Positions 10,640-20,595 of a stretch of DNA of 64,000 nucleotides are shown here, in pieces. The DNA is from Brienomyrus brachyistius (taxonomy: Eukaryota; Chordata; Actinopteri; Osteoglossiformes; Mormyridae): assembly GCF_023856365.1 (NCBI RefSeq), contig NW_026042401.1, positions 186,001 to 250,000 of the forward strand, read 5' to 3'. A model generated the notes under the pieces. It was not told the origin of the DNA and did no database searches. It saw only the letters and a list, made by a program, of their open reading frames with translations. Each line of letters starts with the position of its first letter. Within the stretch, counting starts at the first letter, position 1. Both the position numbers and the translations under genes were made by a program.

Positions 10640-11343
10640 ATATACCACATTCCCATTTGATGTGGACACCTTCACACTGTCTGCTTCTAGATTATTTATG
10701 TTCAGGTGTTCCACTAATAATTTGTCCACTTTAGTTCCAGCAATTTCCCAATTAAGAGCATTCAGCTGGAATTCACTGTCTACAACCTCTATCTCCACAT
10801 CCAAAATTTCCAATTCAAATTCTGAATTAAAACCCCTCTCTGCAGTCTCCTCCAATTTGACCTCTCCAATTTGTATTTCGACAATTTCAAATTTATCATT
10901 TACACCATCTAGCTCAAACTGGCAGAGGTCGACCACTACAGCTCCTATTTTCAGCCTGTCTTGGTGGTCATCTGCAGGCTTTATGGAGACTGTCCTTTCA
11001 TTTAACAGAAAAACCTCTAACCCATGCATGTCTAACCCCTTATCCCTCCCAGGCTGGTTGATGGGTGGAGTTGCTGGGGAGCACTCTCCTTCTTCACCCC
11101 AGCAGATGATCTCATCCCACTTGTCCCAGGCTGCCCAATACACATCATCCGTCCAGCTAACTGCCTTGGCAATTGGCTTTCGGGTGTGTGACACGATGGA
11201 ACGGTCAGCCTGGTCAGAGGGTGATTCTGCTGGGGAGCACAGCTCTTCCTCATCTTCCCAGTCAATCACTTCCATCCACTTGTCCCAAGTTGCCCAGTAT
11301 CGATCGTTGCTCCAGCTGACAGCTTTTGCAATTCGTTTGTTTC
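10640..11343 (-). pseudogene. Fragment of an unrecognised gene with two 50-residue repeats
   Basis: On the minus strand a pyrimidine-rich acceptor (GTGTTTTTCCTCATTCAG) precedes an open exon from 11343 running about 235 codons. The first third holds two tandem repeats of about 50 residues, each with a core like AKAVSWTDDVYWAAWDKWDE followed by an acidic DWEDEEE or CWGEEGE stretch and Cys-Ser-Pro. The rest is a run of short acidic beta-like segments (FELDGVNDKFEIVEIQIGEV, then EFELEILDVEIEVVD). The end matches the fragment at 970-1193, but here the frame runs into the SINE-derived minisatellite instead of the basic tail. I do not know the family; the repeated VSWxxDxYWAxWDKW core is distinctive. 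No stops occur inside, so this could be a live exon, but the truncated end argues for a duplicate that lost its 3' part. Confidence 0.5.
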
Positions 11344-11431
11344 TGAATGAGGAAAAACACACAAGCAATACAATAGAGCTGTCAGTCACTCCTGGCACAT
11401 GGAATTCAGTTCTGCACTGACACCTTCGCAA

Positions 11432-11860
11432 TGAACAACTGCATTATAGCATAGGAAACTAGTTAACTTTCACATACAATTTACATATAATCAAGAAAGA
11501 AGCCTGGAACAATTTTAAATTTTACTAAATGGCAATATACTGATTTTAGTCACCAAACAAACTTTTCAGGTCTTGCTTCACTACTTTTATCTGTGTTTGT
11601 TGCAATACATCTGCCCTCTCCTGGTCTGCTGGAATATCATTGCTGTAGGCAGCACCGAGCGCAACCACCCGCATCCTCTTCCGAATGCAACATGAAAGCG
11701 CGGGAAAGCGCACGTGCAAAAGTGAAATATCATCTAGACTTTGCGGCACAGGAAACTAGCCGACTTGCAAATAAAATTTAAATATAACCAACACAGTAGC
11801 CCGCAACAATATTCACTTTATTTAAAAGCAATGAACTAATTTACTCACAAGAGTATTTTG
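11432..11860. other. No clear gene; one possible last exon (-)
   Basis: A 67-codon minus-strand frame at 11546-11749 ends QTQIKVVKQDLKSLFGD and stops. It could be a short terminal exon, but nothing supports it beyond openness. Otherwise AT-rich sequence. Confidence 0.3.
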
Positions 11861-12592
11861 TAATATAGTATCTCATAGAAAAAGTTGATTCTGAAAGGAA
11901 ACTAAAGGTTTTCTGACAAATGTAGTGGGGTGTACTCATTTATGCTGAGCACTGTATATATATGGTGGTGCAGTGGTTAACACTGTTGCCTCACACCTCT
12001 GCAGAGCAGAAAAGCAACGTACCTCGTCATCTTGGTGCAGAAAACAAGTGAAGCTGCGTCTTTCAAACCGGCAGCGTCCCACGTGCCGAAGAGTCAAATG
12101 TAATCAAGCAACACGGCCCACACAATTAAATAATAACATCATAATAATTATAGCTCTTGTATAATTATTCTATATATTATTCTATAATTAGAGGAACAGA
12201 CTTTTATGTCAATAAAATGGGCACGAGGCAGGGAACAACCTAGGATGGGGGGCCAGCCCATCACAGGTCACACTCACATACCATTCACTCTCACATGCAC
12301 ACCTATGGGCAATTTAGTAACTCCAATTAGCCTCAGCATGTTTTTGATTGTGGGGGTACACCGGAGTACCCGGAGGAAACCCCACGAGGACACGGGGAGA
12401 ACATGCAAACTCCACACACATGTAATCCAGGCAGAGACTCGAACCTGGGTCCCAGAGGTGTGAGGCAACAGTGTTAACCACTGCACCACCATATATATAC
12501 AGTGCTCAGCATAAATGAGTACACCCCACTACATTTGTCAGAAAACCTTTAGTTTCCTTTCAGAATCAACATTTTCTATGAGATACTATATT
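11861..12592. repeat. Inverted repeat whose arms join Tc1 end and SINE head
   Basis: Arm 1 (11861-12000) and arm 2 (12453-12592) are reverse complements over about 140 bp. Each arm contains the first ~90 bp of the Tc1 element (terminal CAGTGCTCAGCATAAATGAG), a short TA-rich link, and the SINE head (GTGGTGCAGTGGTTAACACT). The spacer holds unassigned sequence (12001-12216) and the SINE body (12217-12452). Only arm 2 continues into a complete transposon. Confidence 0.75.
12217..12491 (-). repeat. DANA-like SINE, 3'-truncated
   Basis: Runs from AAATGGGCACGAGGCAGGGA to the head CACTGCACCACCAT in minus orientation. It lacks the (GGAT)n end. Its head lies within arm 2 of the inverted repeat, a few bases from the Tc1 terminus. 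Confidence 0.8.
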
Positions 12593-14133
12593 ACAAAATA
12601 CTCTCACAAATGTGGGCCATTGATTGCAAACAAGATTTGTTGATTTGCACACACAAAAAAGTGATTTTCCTAACAAATTCACTCAAGCCCATGTTGCAAA
12701 AATGAGTACACCCCAATTATAGTCTTAGGAGAAAAGCCACACTTAAGACTACAAAATTCTAATTAACAGGCATTCAACCACAGGTGAGTCTAATGATTCA
12801 TTTAAGAGGTGTCCAGCAGACAGGTGACTATAAAAGGGCATTACTTAACAAAGAAAAGCCCTTCCCATTTCATGCTGTCAGCAATGGCTCCACATGGAAG
12901 AGAAATGTCACAAAATCTGAGAAAGGCAATCATTTCTTTACACAAAAAAGGTGAGGGCTACAAGAAGATCAGCAAAGCTTTACCTATCAGTCAAAATACT
13001 GTAGCAAAAGTGATCCAAAAATTTAAGAAAGATGGAAGTGCAACGATCTTACAGCGACGTCCAGGCCGTCCACGGAAGTTAACATCTCGAGAGGAGCGTC
13101 TGCTGATGAGAAGGGTTGAAGAAAATCGCCATGCAAGTTCACTGCAGTTAGCTAAAGTAGTAGAAAGCCAAACTGGAGTGACCGTTTCCCGTGACACCAT
13201 ACGGCGCACACTGCAGAGGAATGGCATGCATGGGTATCGTCCACGAAGGAAGCCTCTCCTAAAGCCCATGCACAAAAAAGCACGCCTAGAATTTGCTAGG
13301 GCCCATGCGGAAAAAGATGAAGACTACTGGGACTCTATACTCTGGAGTGATGAGACAAAAATCCCTGTTTTTGGAACTACTTGTTTCAAAACTGTATGGC
13401 GTCGTAAAGGTGAGGATTTCAAAGAAAAATGCATGGTGCCTACAGTGAAGCATGGTGGTGGCAGTGTCCTTATGTGGGGCTGCATGAGTGCTGCTGGTGT
13501 TGGGGAGCTGCATTTCATTGATGGTATCATGAACTCAACAATGTACTGCTCTATACTGAAGGAGAAGATGCTGCCATCTCTCCATGCACTTGGTCGTCGT
13601 GCACTTTTCCAACACGACAATGATCCAAAACACACATCTAAAGCTACTGTTGCATTTCTGAAGAACAGGGTGAAGGTGATTGAATGGCCAAGTATGTCTC
13701 CTGATCTGAACCCAATCGAACACCTGTGGGGAATTCTGAAGCGACAAGTTGAGCATCACTCTCCATCCAGGCTCTGAAACAGGTTATTCTTGAAGGATGG
13801 AAAAAGATAGATGTTGCAATATGTCGCCAACTTGTTCATTCCATGCCTAGAAGACTTGGTGCTGTCCTTAAAAATCACGGCGGTCATACAAAATACTAGA
13901 TGTAGTACTTTTTGTTGCGGGGTGTATTCATTTTTGCTTCAACCAATTTGAGTAAAACTGAAGATTTTGTGATCTAAGTTATATTATTAACCTTAATTTC
14001 ATGTTATGGAGTTAAACAAGTGTTCAATAAAACTCAGCCTTGTGAAAATTTTGGAAGTTATTCTTTTGTTCATTGAGCTACTGATTACATTCGTACTTTT
14101 CAAAGGGGGTGTACTCATTTATGCTGAGCACTG
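12500..14133 (+). mobile_element. Tc1-family DNA transposon, 1,634 bp
   Basis: Terminal inverted repeats begin CAGTGCTCAGCATAAATGAG at 12500 and are mirrored by CTCATTTATGCTGAGCACTG ending at 14133. The element is flanked on both sides by TA, the Tc1/mariner target site. The central frame encodes a DD34E-type transposase. Intact ends and a single visible coding lesion suggest insertion not long ago on the evolutionary scale. It moves by cut-and-paste when transposase is supplied. Confidence 0.92.
12884..13899 (+). pseudogene. Tc1 transposase, one frameshift near the 3' end
   Basis: The start is taken at ATG 12884 (MAPHGREMSQNLRKAIISLH), because family members begin near this point; the upstream ATG at 12809 would add 25 unrelated residues. 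Order of parts: paired helix-turn-helix DNA-binding domain (KISKALPISQNTVAKVIQKF; GVTVSRDTIRRTLQRNGMHG) with an AT-hook-like RRPGRPRKL between, then the catalytic domain with Asp in LWSDETKIPVFG, Asp in FQHDNDPKHTSKA and Glu in SPDLNPIEHLWGILK, the DD34E triad. The frame is lost around 13768-13772, where PSRL* replaces the expected continuation; the downstream frame reads QALKQVILEGWKKIDVAICR and ends HGGHTKY at TAG 13897-13899. All three catalytic acids survive, so the lesion removes only about the last 45 residues. Length otherwise matches the usual 340 residues. Confidence 0.9.
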
Positions 14134-14389
14134 TATATGTAAATATATGTATATATATATATAATTATGGACAAAATATAATCGTGATTTAATGTATCCC
14201 TTCTGCTCTTAAAAAAGCGCAATATGTCTGAATGACGAATATGTCTATTACGTTTTAATAATCTTGTTAATATTTGTTTACCTTTTTTTCTGTAATCACT
14301 CTGTTAAAGCAATTTTTAAATCTAGCTGTGAAATTGATGATGCTGTTATTCTGACTGTCTGAACATAAGTGAGGGGATGGATGCACTAT

Positions 14390-14570
14390 TCTATGGAGGC
14401 CTCTGAAGAGAATAAATTATCCCAATATTATATTGAGAGAGATGATTAAATCAGAGCTAGATAAGATTTTAACAACTCTGAGCTATTAGTTAAGTTCTTC
14501 CCAAATGAGTTTGATGGGCCGAAAGGCCTCCTCTAATTTGTACATTTCTTATGTTCTAAGACATACAGTA
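14390..14570 (+). repeat. CR1/L2-type LINE 3' end
   Basis: The sequence GATAAGATTTTAACAACTCT, then GAGTTTGATGGGCCGAAAGG and CCTCCTCTAATTTGTACATT, ending TTCTTATGTTCT, is the characteristic 3' untranslated end of a LINE family in fish and amphibians. The RT-coding part is absent. Confidence 0.65.
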
Positions 14571-14869
14571 CTGTGTGAAAGTCTTAGGCAGTCCAAAGAA
14601 ATGTTTAAAGCTGTTTATCTGGGTAGCAAGTGTACTTTGACTTAGAATAAATGACACAATTTAACATTAGAACATGTGCAAATTAAGAGTAACACAATAA
14701 AAACTAGTAATAACTTCTTCTGTTTTCTAAAGCGTTACTGATATCTAGTTGGATGGCTAGATGAACACCGCTTCAGTTCCCAAACTTCTCCCCAGGGGCA
14801 CCTCAGCCGTTCCATGATTTTGTTAAATTTCACCAACAGCTCAATTAAATAATTAATTATACTGGTTTA

Positions 14870-15230
14870 AAAAGTCAGTGACAGATTGACTAGCTGTACT
14901 GTATGAGGTGTGCTAGTGGCCAAGTCAAAAAATACATGGCTGCACTGGATGGTCGTTACAAATACTAGGATGATTTTAGCAGAGGTTCTGAAATGGCTAA
15001 GCTGACACACTTTGACAGGCATAATGTAGCTGAAGTTCAGCCTGTAGCTGAAGACCCTGCCCCACTGCAGAAGTTCAAGGGAATTCTGCTTTTCCTTCTC
15101 CATCACTTCCTGGATGGCCTCTTTCGAAGACCTCTTCATGTACACCCTAGCCAGATGCACTGAGAGGCTTGGCTGTGTCTTCTTGCACACGGGGCAGAGC
15201 AGGAAATGCCTGCTCGAAGCACTGGGGATA
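14870..15230 (-). pseudogene. Zinc-finger-like fragment of a repeat-borne gene
   Basis: After a CCCCAG acceptor-like site at about 15227 the minus strand reads CPVCKKTQPSLSVHLARVYM, then KRSSKEAIQEVMEKEKQNSL. This has the start of a C-x2-C zinc finger with a His, but the position where a fourth ligand would fall is Tyr. The following residues form a long amphipathic helix. Proteins with this N-terminal layout occur in fish as products of multicopy elements; I cannot name the element. It breaks off after about 60 residues. Confidence 0.4.
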
Positions 15231-15385
15231 AAATTAAATTAAAAAAAGTCATAAATAAAGATTAGATTTGATTCATTACTTTTAGTTGAATAAAGAAACA
15301 GTCCAGTCATCATCAACACTGTTCGTTTCACAGTGGTTTGGATAAATAACATTTGCATATCCTGATGGCTCCTAGACTGAGTAAA

Positions 15386-15617
15386 GTACATAATCACAGC
15401 TATTGAAACATGTTAACTAATTACTTACATTTATATTAAAATAAAATTTAATTAATTAAATTAAACTTAAGCTGCTTCAAAATATTATTTTAGGTTTGTA
15501 ATGTACATAATCATAGCTATTGAAACATGTTGACTAATTACTTACATTTATATTAAAATAAAATTTAATTAATTAAATTAAACAAGTTGCTTCAAAATAT
15601 TGTTTTAGTTTTGTAAT
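15386..15617. repeat. 117-bp direct tandem duplication
   Basis: Positions 15386-15502 and 15503-15617 are two copies of an AT-rich segment starting GTACATAATCA, nearly identical apart from a few substitutions and a 2-4 base difference (AAACTTAAGCTG against AAACAAGTTG). Confidence 0.9.
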
Positions 15618-15689
15618 GGATGCAATTTAAGTTTTAACAATAGCAGTCAGTGGTCAGAGACTTTTGCACAGTGTCAGTAAAGTAGAACA

Positions 15690-15950
15690 AGTTTATCCAC
15701 AATTTCTACAGATTCTAATGAAATGAACAGTCCATTATTGGGATGGCTGAGGTCCTTCACGATCTTCTTGGCCTTGGTCCAGCACCGCCTGCTGTAGATT
15801 GAGTGCAGGTCAGGGAGCTCGGTGCAGATGGTGCGCTCAGCTGATCGCACAACCCTCTGTAGAGCTCGTCTGTCCTGCATGGTGCTGTTCCCGAACCAGG
15901 TTTCCTCCCAGAGTACGTGCAGATCAGTTGCATTGGGGAGTCCATACTGT
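15690..15950 (-). pseudogene. LINE ORF2 C-terminal remnant
   Basis: The minus strand reads DRRALQRVVRSAERTICTEL, then PDLHSIYSRRCWTKAKKIVK and DLSHPNNGLF. The RALQRVVR...ELP...IY..RC..KA..IVKDxSHP pattern is the extreme C-terminus of an L2-like LINE ORF2. The upstream part is out of frame. Confidence 0.75.
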
Positions 15951-15959
15951 GATGCTGAG

Positions 15960-16575
15960 TGAGTGTAGTAGGAGTTTGAGAGATGAAACTCCTGATGATT
16001 TACTCCCTCGGCTAACTAACCAGAACAGGATCATACCAATACCAAAATTATAAGTTTATAAATGTTTTTCACTACCCTGATTCATTCAGTTATTTCTGTT
16101 TGTTAATTCCACCCCCCAAGCAAATACATAAACAAACAAACAAACAAATATTGAGGGGGGATGTGTCAGAGGTGATAGAATCAGTGGATGAATCAAAAAA
16201 AAAAGTCATGATTTTTTTCTCTCCAAAACATAATGCACAAAAGTTAGGTAAGACATTGACATGTTATGACAGTAGCATGATGCAGAGGAACAAACAGAAG
16301 GAAATATCAAACTAAACCTGAGTCAATTAGGACTAATTACACTAAATTACGTGGAACACACAAAATACCTAAAACCACTTAATAAACAAACAACAAATAT
16401 TGCATTAGATAAACTATACTGATGCCTGAGAGAAGTTGTTGTGCAAGCTGCAGCAAGTACGTAAGGCACAGGTGCAGAGACACTACATATAGTGCAAACT
16501 AATTTAAAAGTATACAGTACACACAATGATTCCTGAAAAATCAAAATACCGTGGAATACTAATGAAATACTTATC

Positions 16576-16577
<2 letters not shown>
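15960..16577. other. No gene seen
   Basis: AT-rich, with a short AAAC run at 16130-16150. No recognised gene. Confidence 0.5.

Positions 16578-16616
<39 letters not shown>
16578..16616 (+). repeat. (GAT)13 microsatellite
   Basis: Thirteen uninterrupted GAT triplets. Confidence 0.95.
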
Positions 16617-17098
16617 AGAAATAATAAAGAATTAGTTTAAGGTATTATGCAATTGACATGTACAATTAAAAAAGAAATTGCACCAGACATTTCCTGTGGC
16701 AAAGAAGGGTTGCTTTGTGGCATGTCGCCGACAGGATGTCATGGGCAGGAGGGTAGGCAGGCAGGGCAGCACAGGCAGAAGGGCTGGCGGGCAGCCAGAA
16801 CTGTTTTGCCACTGCAGTTTGTTTTACAGTTTCATCTGCATTTGTTTCCCCAAGGTATAACAGCAGCTAATTTATGAACATGCTGCTTTTCAGAAAAGAA
16901 GTTTAATTTCCAGGAGCATGACCAGTGCACACATTTAGTGTTGACGGTTCTTTGTAAAATGGATGTCCTGTACTTTTATTGATCTGTCCGTCCGTCCATC
17001 CATCCATCCATCCATCCATTTTCTAACTACTTCTGATGAAGTTCCGGGTTATGAGGTATCCTGAAGCCCAGGCAATATGGGACACACACACACACATA
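16617..17098. other. No gene; CCAT and CA simple repeats
   Basis: Holds a G-rich GGCAGG stretch (16745-16800), a (CCAT)n run at 16992-17019 that may be a residual SINE end, and a (CA)n run at 17081-17096 directly before the MITE. Confidence 0.5.
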
Positions 17099-17372
17099 GG
17101 GTATACCTATCTTTATGGGGCGAGCTCATTCACATCTATGGGATAAATGCTAACGCTAACTATGACAAGCTTAACCCCCACCCTGCCATAACCATAAGTA
17201 ACCAAGCAAAATACAAGAGATTTTGCATTTCTAGTTTTTCCATAGCAGTCACAGATTTTTATAAAATAGAGTTTTCCCTTATGGGGACCAGGAAACCAGT
17301 CCCCATAAGGGAAAAAAACGGCTATTTATCACGTTATGGGGACATTGTGTCCCCATAAGGACAGGTATACCC
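17099..17372. mobile_element. 274-bp foldback MITE inserted in (CA)n
   Basis: The left end GGGTATACCTATCTTTATGG and right end CCATAAGGACAGGTATACCC are imperfect inverted repeats of about 24 bp. A second inner palindrome surrounds CTTATGGGGACC at 17278-17310. No coding capacity. Both flanks are CA repeat, which suggests insertion into, or seeding of, a microsatellite. I recognise GTCCCCATAAG elements as common in fishes but cannot name the superfamily. Confidence 0.75.
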
Positions 17373-17410
17373 GCTCGCACACACACACACACATACACAC
17401 ACACACATGC
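17373..17410 (+). repeat. (CA)n microsatellite
   Basis: Interrupted CA repeat flanking the MITE on its right side. Confidence 0.85.
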
Positions 17411-17559
17411 ACACAGATGGATAGATAAACACAGTTACTGTGGATGTCGATCCTGTATTAATAAGACAGAACTGTCATACTTAATAGGATCATATCCCTA
17501 GTTCTACATATGCATAATTATATTTAATACAAATGACACTTTAATGTTAATTTCTACAG

Positions 17560-17840
17560 CTGAACAGAAGACGCTTCAGAGAGTGGTGAGGATGACAGAG
17601 AAAATAATTCTCCAGGCTCTCTCCCATCGGTTCAAGAACTTCACTACTCACGTTGCCACAATAGATCCATTAAGATCGTAAAAGATCCCACGCACCCATA
17701 AGCTGTTTGAACTTCTGCCCTCTGGTAAACGTTACCGCAGTATGCATTGCAGAACAACCAGATTTAATAACAGCTTCTACCCCCAAGCCATCAGAATACT
17801 AAACGCTAATGAACATAAGTTTATGTGAAGCCCTTCTCTC
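17560..17840 (+). pseudogene. LINE ORF2 C-terminal remnant
   Basis: The plus strand reads EQKTLQRVVRMTEKIILQAL, then a stop, then THKLFELLPSGKRYRSMHCR and TTRFNNSFYPQAIRILN. This is the conserved end of an L2-like ORF2 (LFxLLPSGKRYRS, RxxxSFYPxAIxxLN) followed by a short 3' untranslated region. One in-frame stop shows it is dead. Confidence 0.8.
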
Positions 17841-17914
17841 TCTTACTCTCTGTGCACTTTATTACCGCAACTGGTATTAAGTTTACTTTTTATTTATATA
17901 GTGCAATAATATAA

Positions 17915-18066
17915 TCAGGAATGGTGCGTGAGTGTGCCCTGCGATGGGCTGGCCCCCCATTCTGGGTTGTTCCGTGCCCCGTGCCCAGTGCTTCCGGGAT
18001 AGGCTCCGGACCCCCCGCGACCCAGTAGGATAAGCGGTTTGGAAAATGGATGGTGGGATGGATGTA
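17915..18066 (+). repeat. 3' half of a DANA-like SINE
   Basis: Begins GGAATGGTGCGTGAGTGTGC, passes through TGCGATGGGCTGGCCCCCCA, and ends AAGCGGTTTGGAAAATGGAT and GGATG. The tRNA-like head is missing. Confidence 0.8.
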
Positions 18067-18140
18067 TACGTAACTAACAAGGGGACTTTGCGGGTGGTTC
18101 AAGAGTATGCCCTAGGTGATACTGCTTCACTGCGTTCAGT

Positions 18141-18186
18141 TGGCGCTATCTGCAGACATCGTAACACTGTATGGCTCTTGTTCCGA
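18141..18186 (+). repeat. 46-bp segment repeated inverted at 19757-19804
   Basis: TTGGCGCTATCTGCAGACAT and CGTAACACTGTATGGCTCTT recur as the reverse complement at 19757-19804 with two or three changes. The second copy sits directly beside the left edge of the satellite array. Source unknown. Confidence 0.75.
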
Positions 18187-18189
18187 AAA

Positions 18190-18830
18190 AACATTATCAA
18201 AAGAAGGAAAAAAATAATATTTAAAGAAGACAAAAAAAACATCCAAGGGAAAAAAATTTACAAAAAAATTATATCCGAAGAAGAAGGAAAAACATGCAAA
18301 GGAAAAAAAAAACAAACTTTGTCCAAACAAACTTGACACTGTTGATTTAAGGACTTCAAGACACTGTAAACACAGCGGGCAGATACCTGTCCACAGTGCA
18401 TTTCTGCTGATATCTTTCAGGTAAGAGCAGTGCTGATAAATGTCATCAATGAGGTAACCTTTCAAATATGGCAGTTTAAAAAATCTCCTGATATATCATG
18501 AACATTGGCTTATCAATAGTCTAAATTGAAATAATTTCTGACATAGGTTTGTTTGATGTTTAATTTTGAGTATTCCATTGGGCTGTGCAAATTAAGTATT
18601 TAATTTATAGGCACTGACAAATACTGATTTAACAAATATGTAACCTTTCTACAAAATGAACACTTGTTTGCTAGTTTGAAAATAACAGAATAAACACTGA
18701 ATATTTTGTAGTTTAATTTAAAGGCACCAACATTTAAACACGGTGAAATCTTTCTTATCCAGAGTTACAATAAAAGCAAATCTGCTGAGACTGCGACTCT
18801 GTTCTCAAAACTGTAAGTTCATCAGAGGTG
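18190..18830. other. A-rich then AT-rich, no gene
   Basis: A run of AAAAAA/GAAGAAGGAAAA words (18190-18330), then AT-rich sequence without a recognised element. Confidence 0.5.
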
Positions 18831-18978
18831 GAGACTTCCAGTCCACAGGGTACAAATCCAGACCAAGATTTTGTTTCAACCAACCAGTAGTATAAGAAGT
18901 CACATTCACAGAGCACTCAACTGGTTGGTTAAAACAAAATCTTGGTCTGGATTTGTACTCTCTGGACCTAAAATCTCC
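18831..18978. repeat. Palindrome with ~58-bp arms
   Basis: Arm 1 (18831-18890) and arm 2 (18919-18978) are imperfect reverse complements. The best shared part is TACAAATCCAGACCAAGATT on one side and AATCTTGGTCTGGATTTGTA on the other. The loop is about 30 bp. No coding frame and no duplicated target site that I can see. Confidence 0.85.
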
Positions 18979-18979
18979 A

Positions 18980-19756
18980 GCTTTGAAGTTCATATGCAAA
19001 ATAAGCCCACTATTTCACTAAAGCTTCAGGATAGTCTGTTCAATATAGTACTGTGTTCAAAACCAAATACACAAAAAGACATTTTGCAAGCAAATCCAAA
19101 CACAAGTGGACACATACACCGGTTCACACTACGCCATTCCACACTAATGAATTTACAGCACCACTGGGTAGGAATAAGGCTTGATGCGATAAACCACCTA
19201 TAACATTATATATCACAGACCTGCTCAAAGAGAAGAGGCGGAAAGCATCAAGGGAAAACTTTCAGAGTGAAGGAACCAAACTGGGCAGGGAATATTGCCC
19301 CTCCCCCTGCTTCCCGTGGGCCATAGATATGGGGGCTGAACTCATATACCTGATGTCAGTGTCATGCTGAGAAAAGTTCTGTTGGGCTAAAGAGACGGGA
19401 ATATGGAGGCTCATGGACTCAGTTCTTAATTAGATTGGCCCACTGGAGCGTCCCGAGGTCCCACGTGACACAGGGTATTTATGTCCCGGCCTCACCTTCT
19501 TGCGTGACGCAAGAAATAAAAATAGAATAGAAATAGAAATAAAACTTTATGTAGGTAAACTCAAAACGCCTTCACTAGTCACACTGGCTGACTATCTCAA
19601 ACGATTATAAAGCAGCATTTTGAAAACTGCTTTTTCTAAATAACAGGTACAACACTTACCTTGGCTTCTGGCCAAATGCCTTTCACAGCTTGGCACTCCA
19701 ACGAAACGAAATTTGTATTTCCCCCTACCTCGTTGTCCCTTCAGTTCCTTCTGGAA
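18980..19756. other. No gene; short palindrome near 19500
   Basis: No recognised gene. CTTGCGTGACGCAAG at 19499-19513 is a 15-bp palindrome containing a TGACG (CRE-like) core, followed by an A-rich tract. A short frame at 19661-19954 runs on into the satellite and is not convincing. Confidence 0.4.
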
Positions 19757-19829
19757 CTGGAACAAGAGCCAGACAGTGTTACGATGTCTGCAGATAGTGC
19801 CAAACAGATAAGGTGCAAAGACAGACGCA

Positions 19830-19906
19830 AAAATAAAACGAAGCAATTAGAGCCAACCAGTTGCTCAGATGCTGCTGTAGTGATTGAAGAACTTTTGTCG
19901 GAAGTT
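19830..19906 (+). repeat. Diverged partial monomer at the left edge of the array
   Basis: ACGCAAAAATAAAACGAAGC to CTTTTGTCGGAAGTT matches the part of the 1,118-bp monomer just before the tRNA-like block, with an extra CAGATGCTG-type insertion. The next ~430 bp of the monomer (the whole tRNA-like block and its flank) is missing; sequence jumps straight to the GACATAATGTC point at 19907. Confidence 0.8.
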
Positions 19907-20595
19907 GACATAATGTCTTTTAACATTTGCTTTCATAGCGCTGTTCTACATTAAACATTTTGAAACGAAGCAGCCGAACTCGTGCCAGCGGTACGAAACG
20001 CGTCGAAGTTTCCCGACTCGACGCTGGAAAAGGCAGGGGCCGGACTGACTGTAGGGGGCGTGGCCAGAGACAGCCTGGCCACTGTTCCAAATCATGGGTG
20101 CATGTTACAAGTCCGGAACATATTTTAACTTAGTACTAACTTAGCATCATATTTGATCTAATTCGACTGAATATTCCAGGTTTCCATCTCTCATGCATCT
20201 GGTGTGACGTGTTTTCAGACTCTCAGGCTTGCGCAAAGAAATCTTACGGCAAGTCTATTTTACACTAGTATAAACGTAAAATCAGCGACACCAAAGGCGT
20301 TGGAGTAGTTTGCAAAACCTACAGACTATTTAAAAGGTAACACAACTGTTACATAGGTTTTATATCCGTGTGTCTGGGTGTGCAGACTTGTGGCGAATTG
20401 AACGTCTGACTCCGGTCAGCTGAGCAAAGTTGGTAACCTTGGTATTGTGTGTAGGAGATTCGGTATAACTATAATTTCGTTCTCCATTTACATGCCGGAA
20501 GTGTCTTTAAGTGTTATGTAGTTTTGCCTGAAACGCAAAAATAAAAGAAAGCAATTAGAACTAACCAGTTGCTGCTGTAGTGATTGAAGAGCTTT

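Noticed and set aside
9956..10660. 234-codon His/Thr-rich frame
   Set aside because: Translation of the CACACACCATTCA minisatellite and the flanking SINE.
13286..13759. Minus-strand frames inside the Tc1 transposase
   Set aside because: Antisense shadows of the transposase reading frame.
18136..18465. 109-codon Phe-rich minus-strand frame
   Set aside because: Crosses an A-rich tract (T-rich on the minus strand), giving runs of Phe; no homology.
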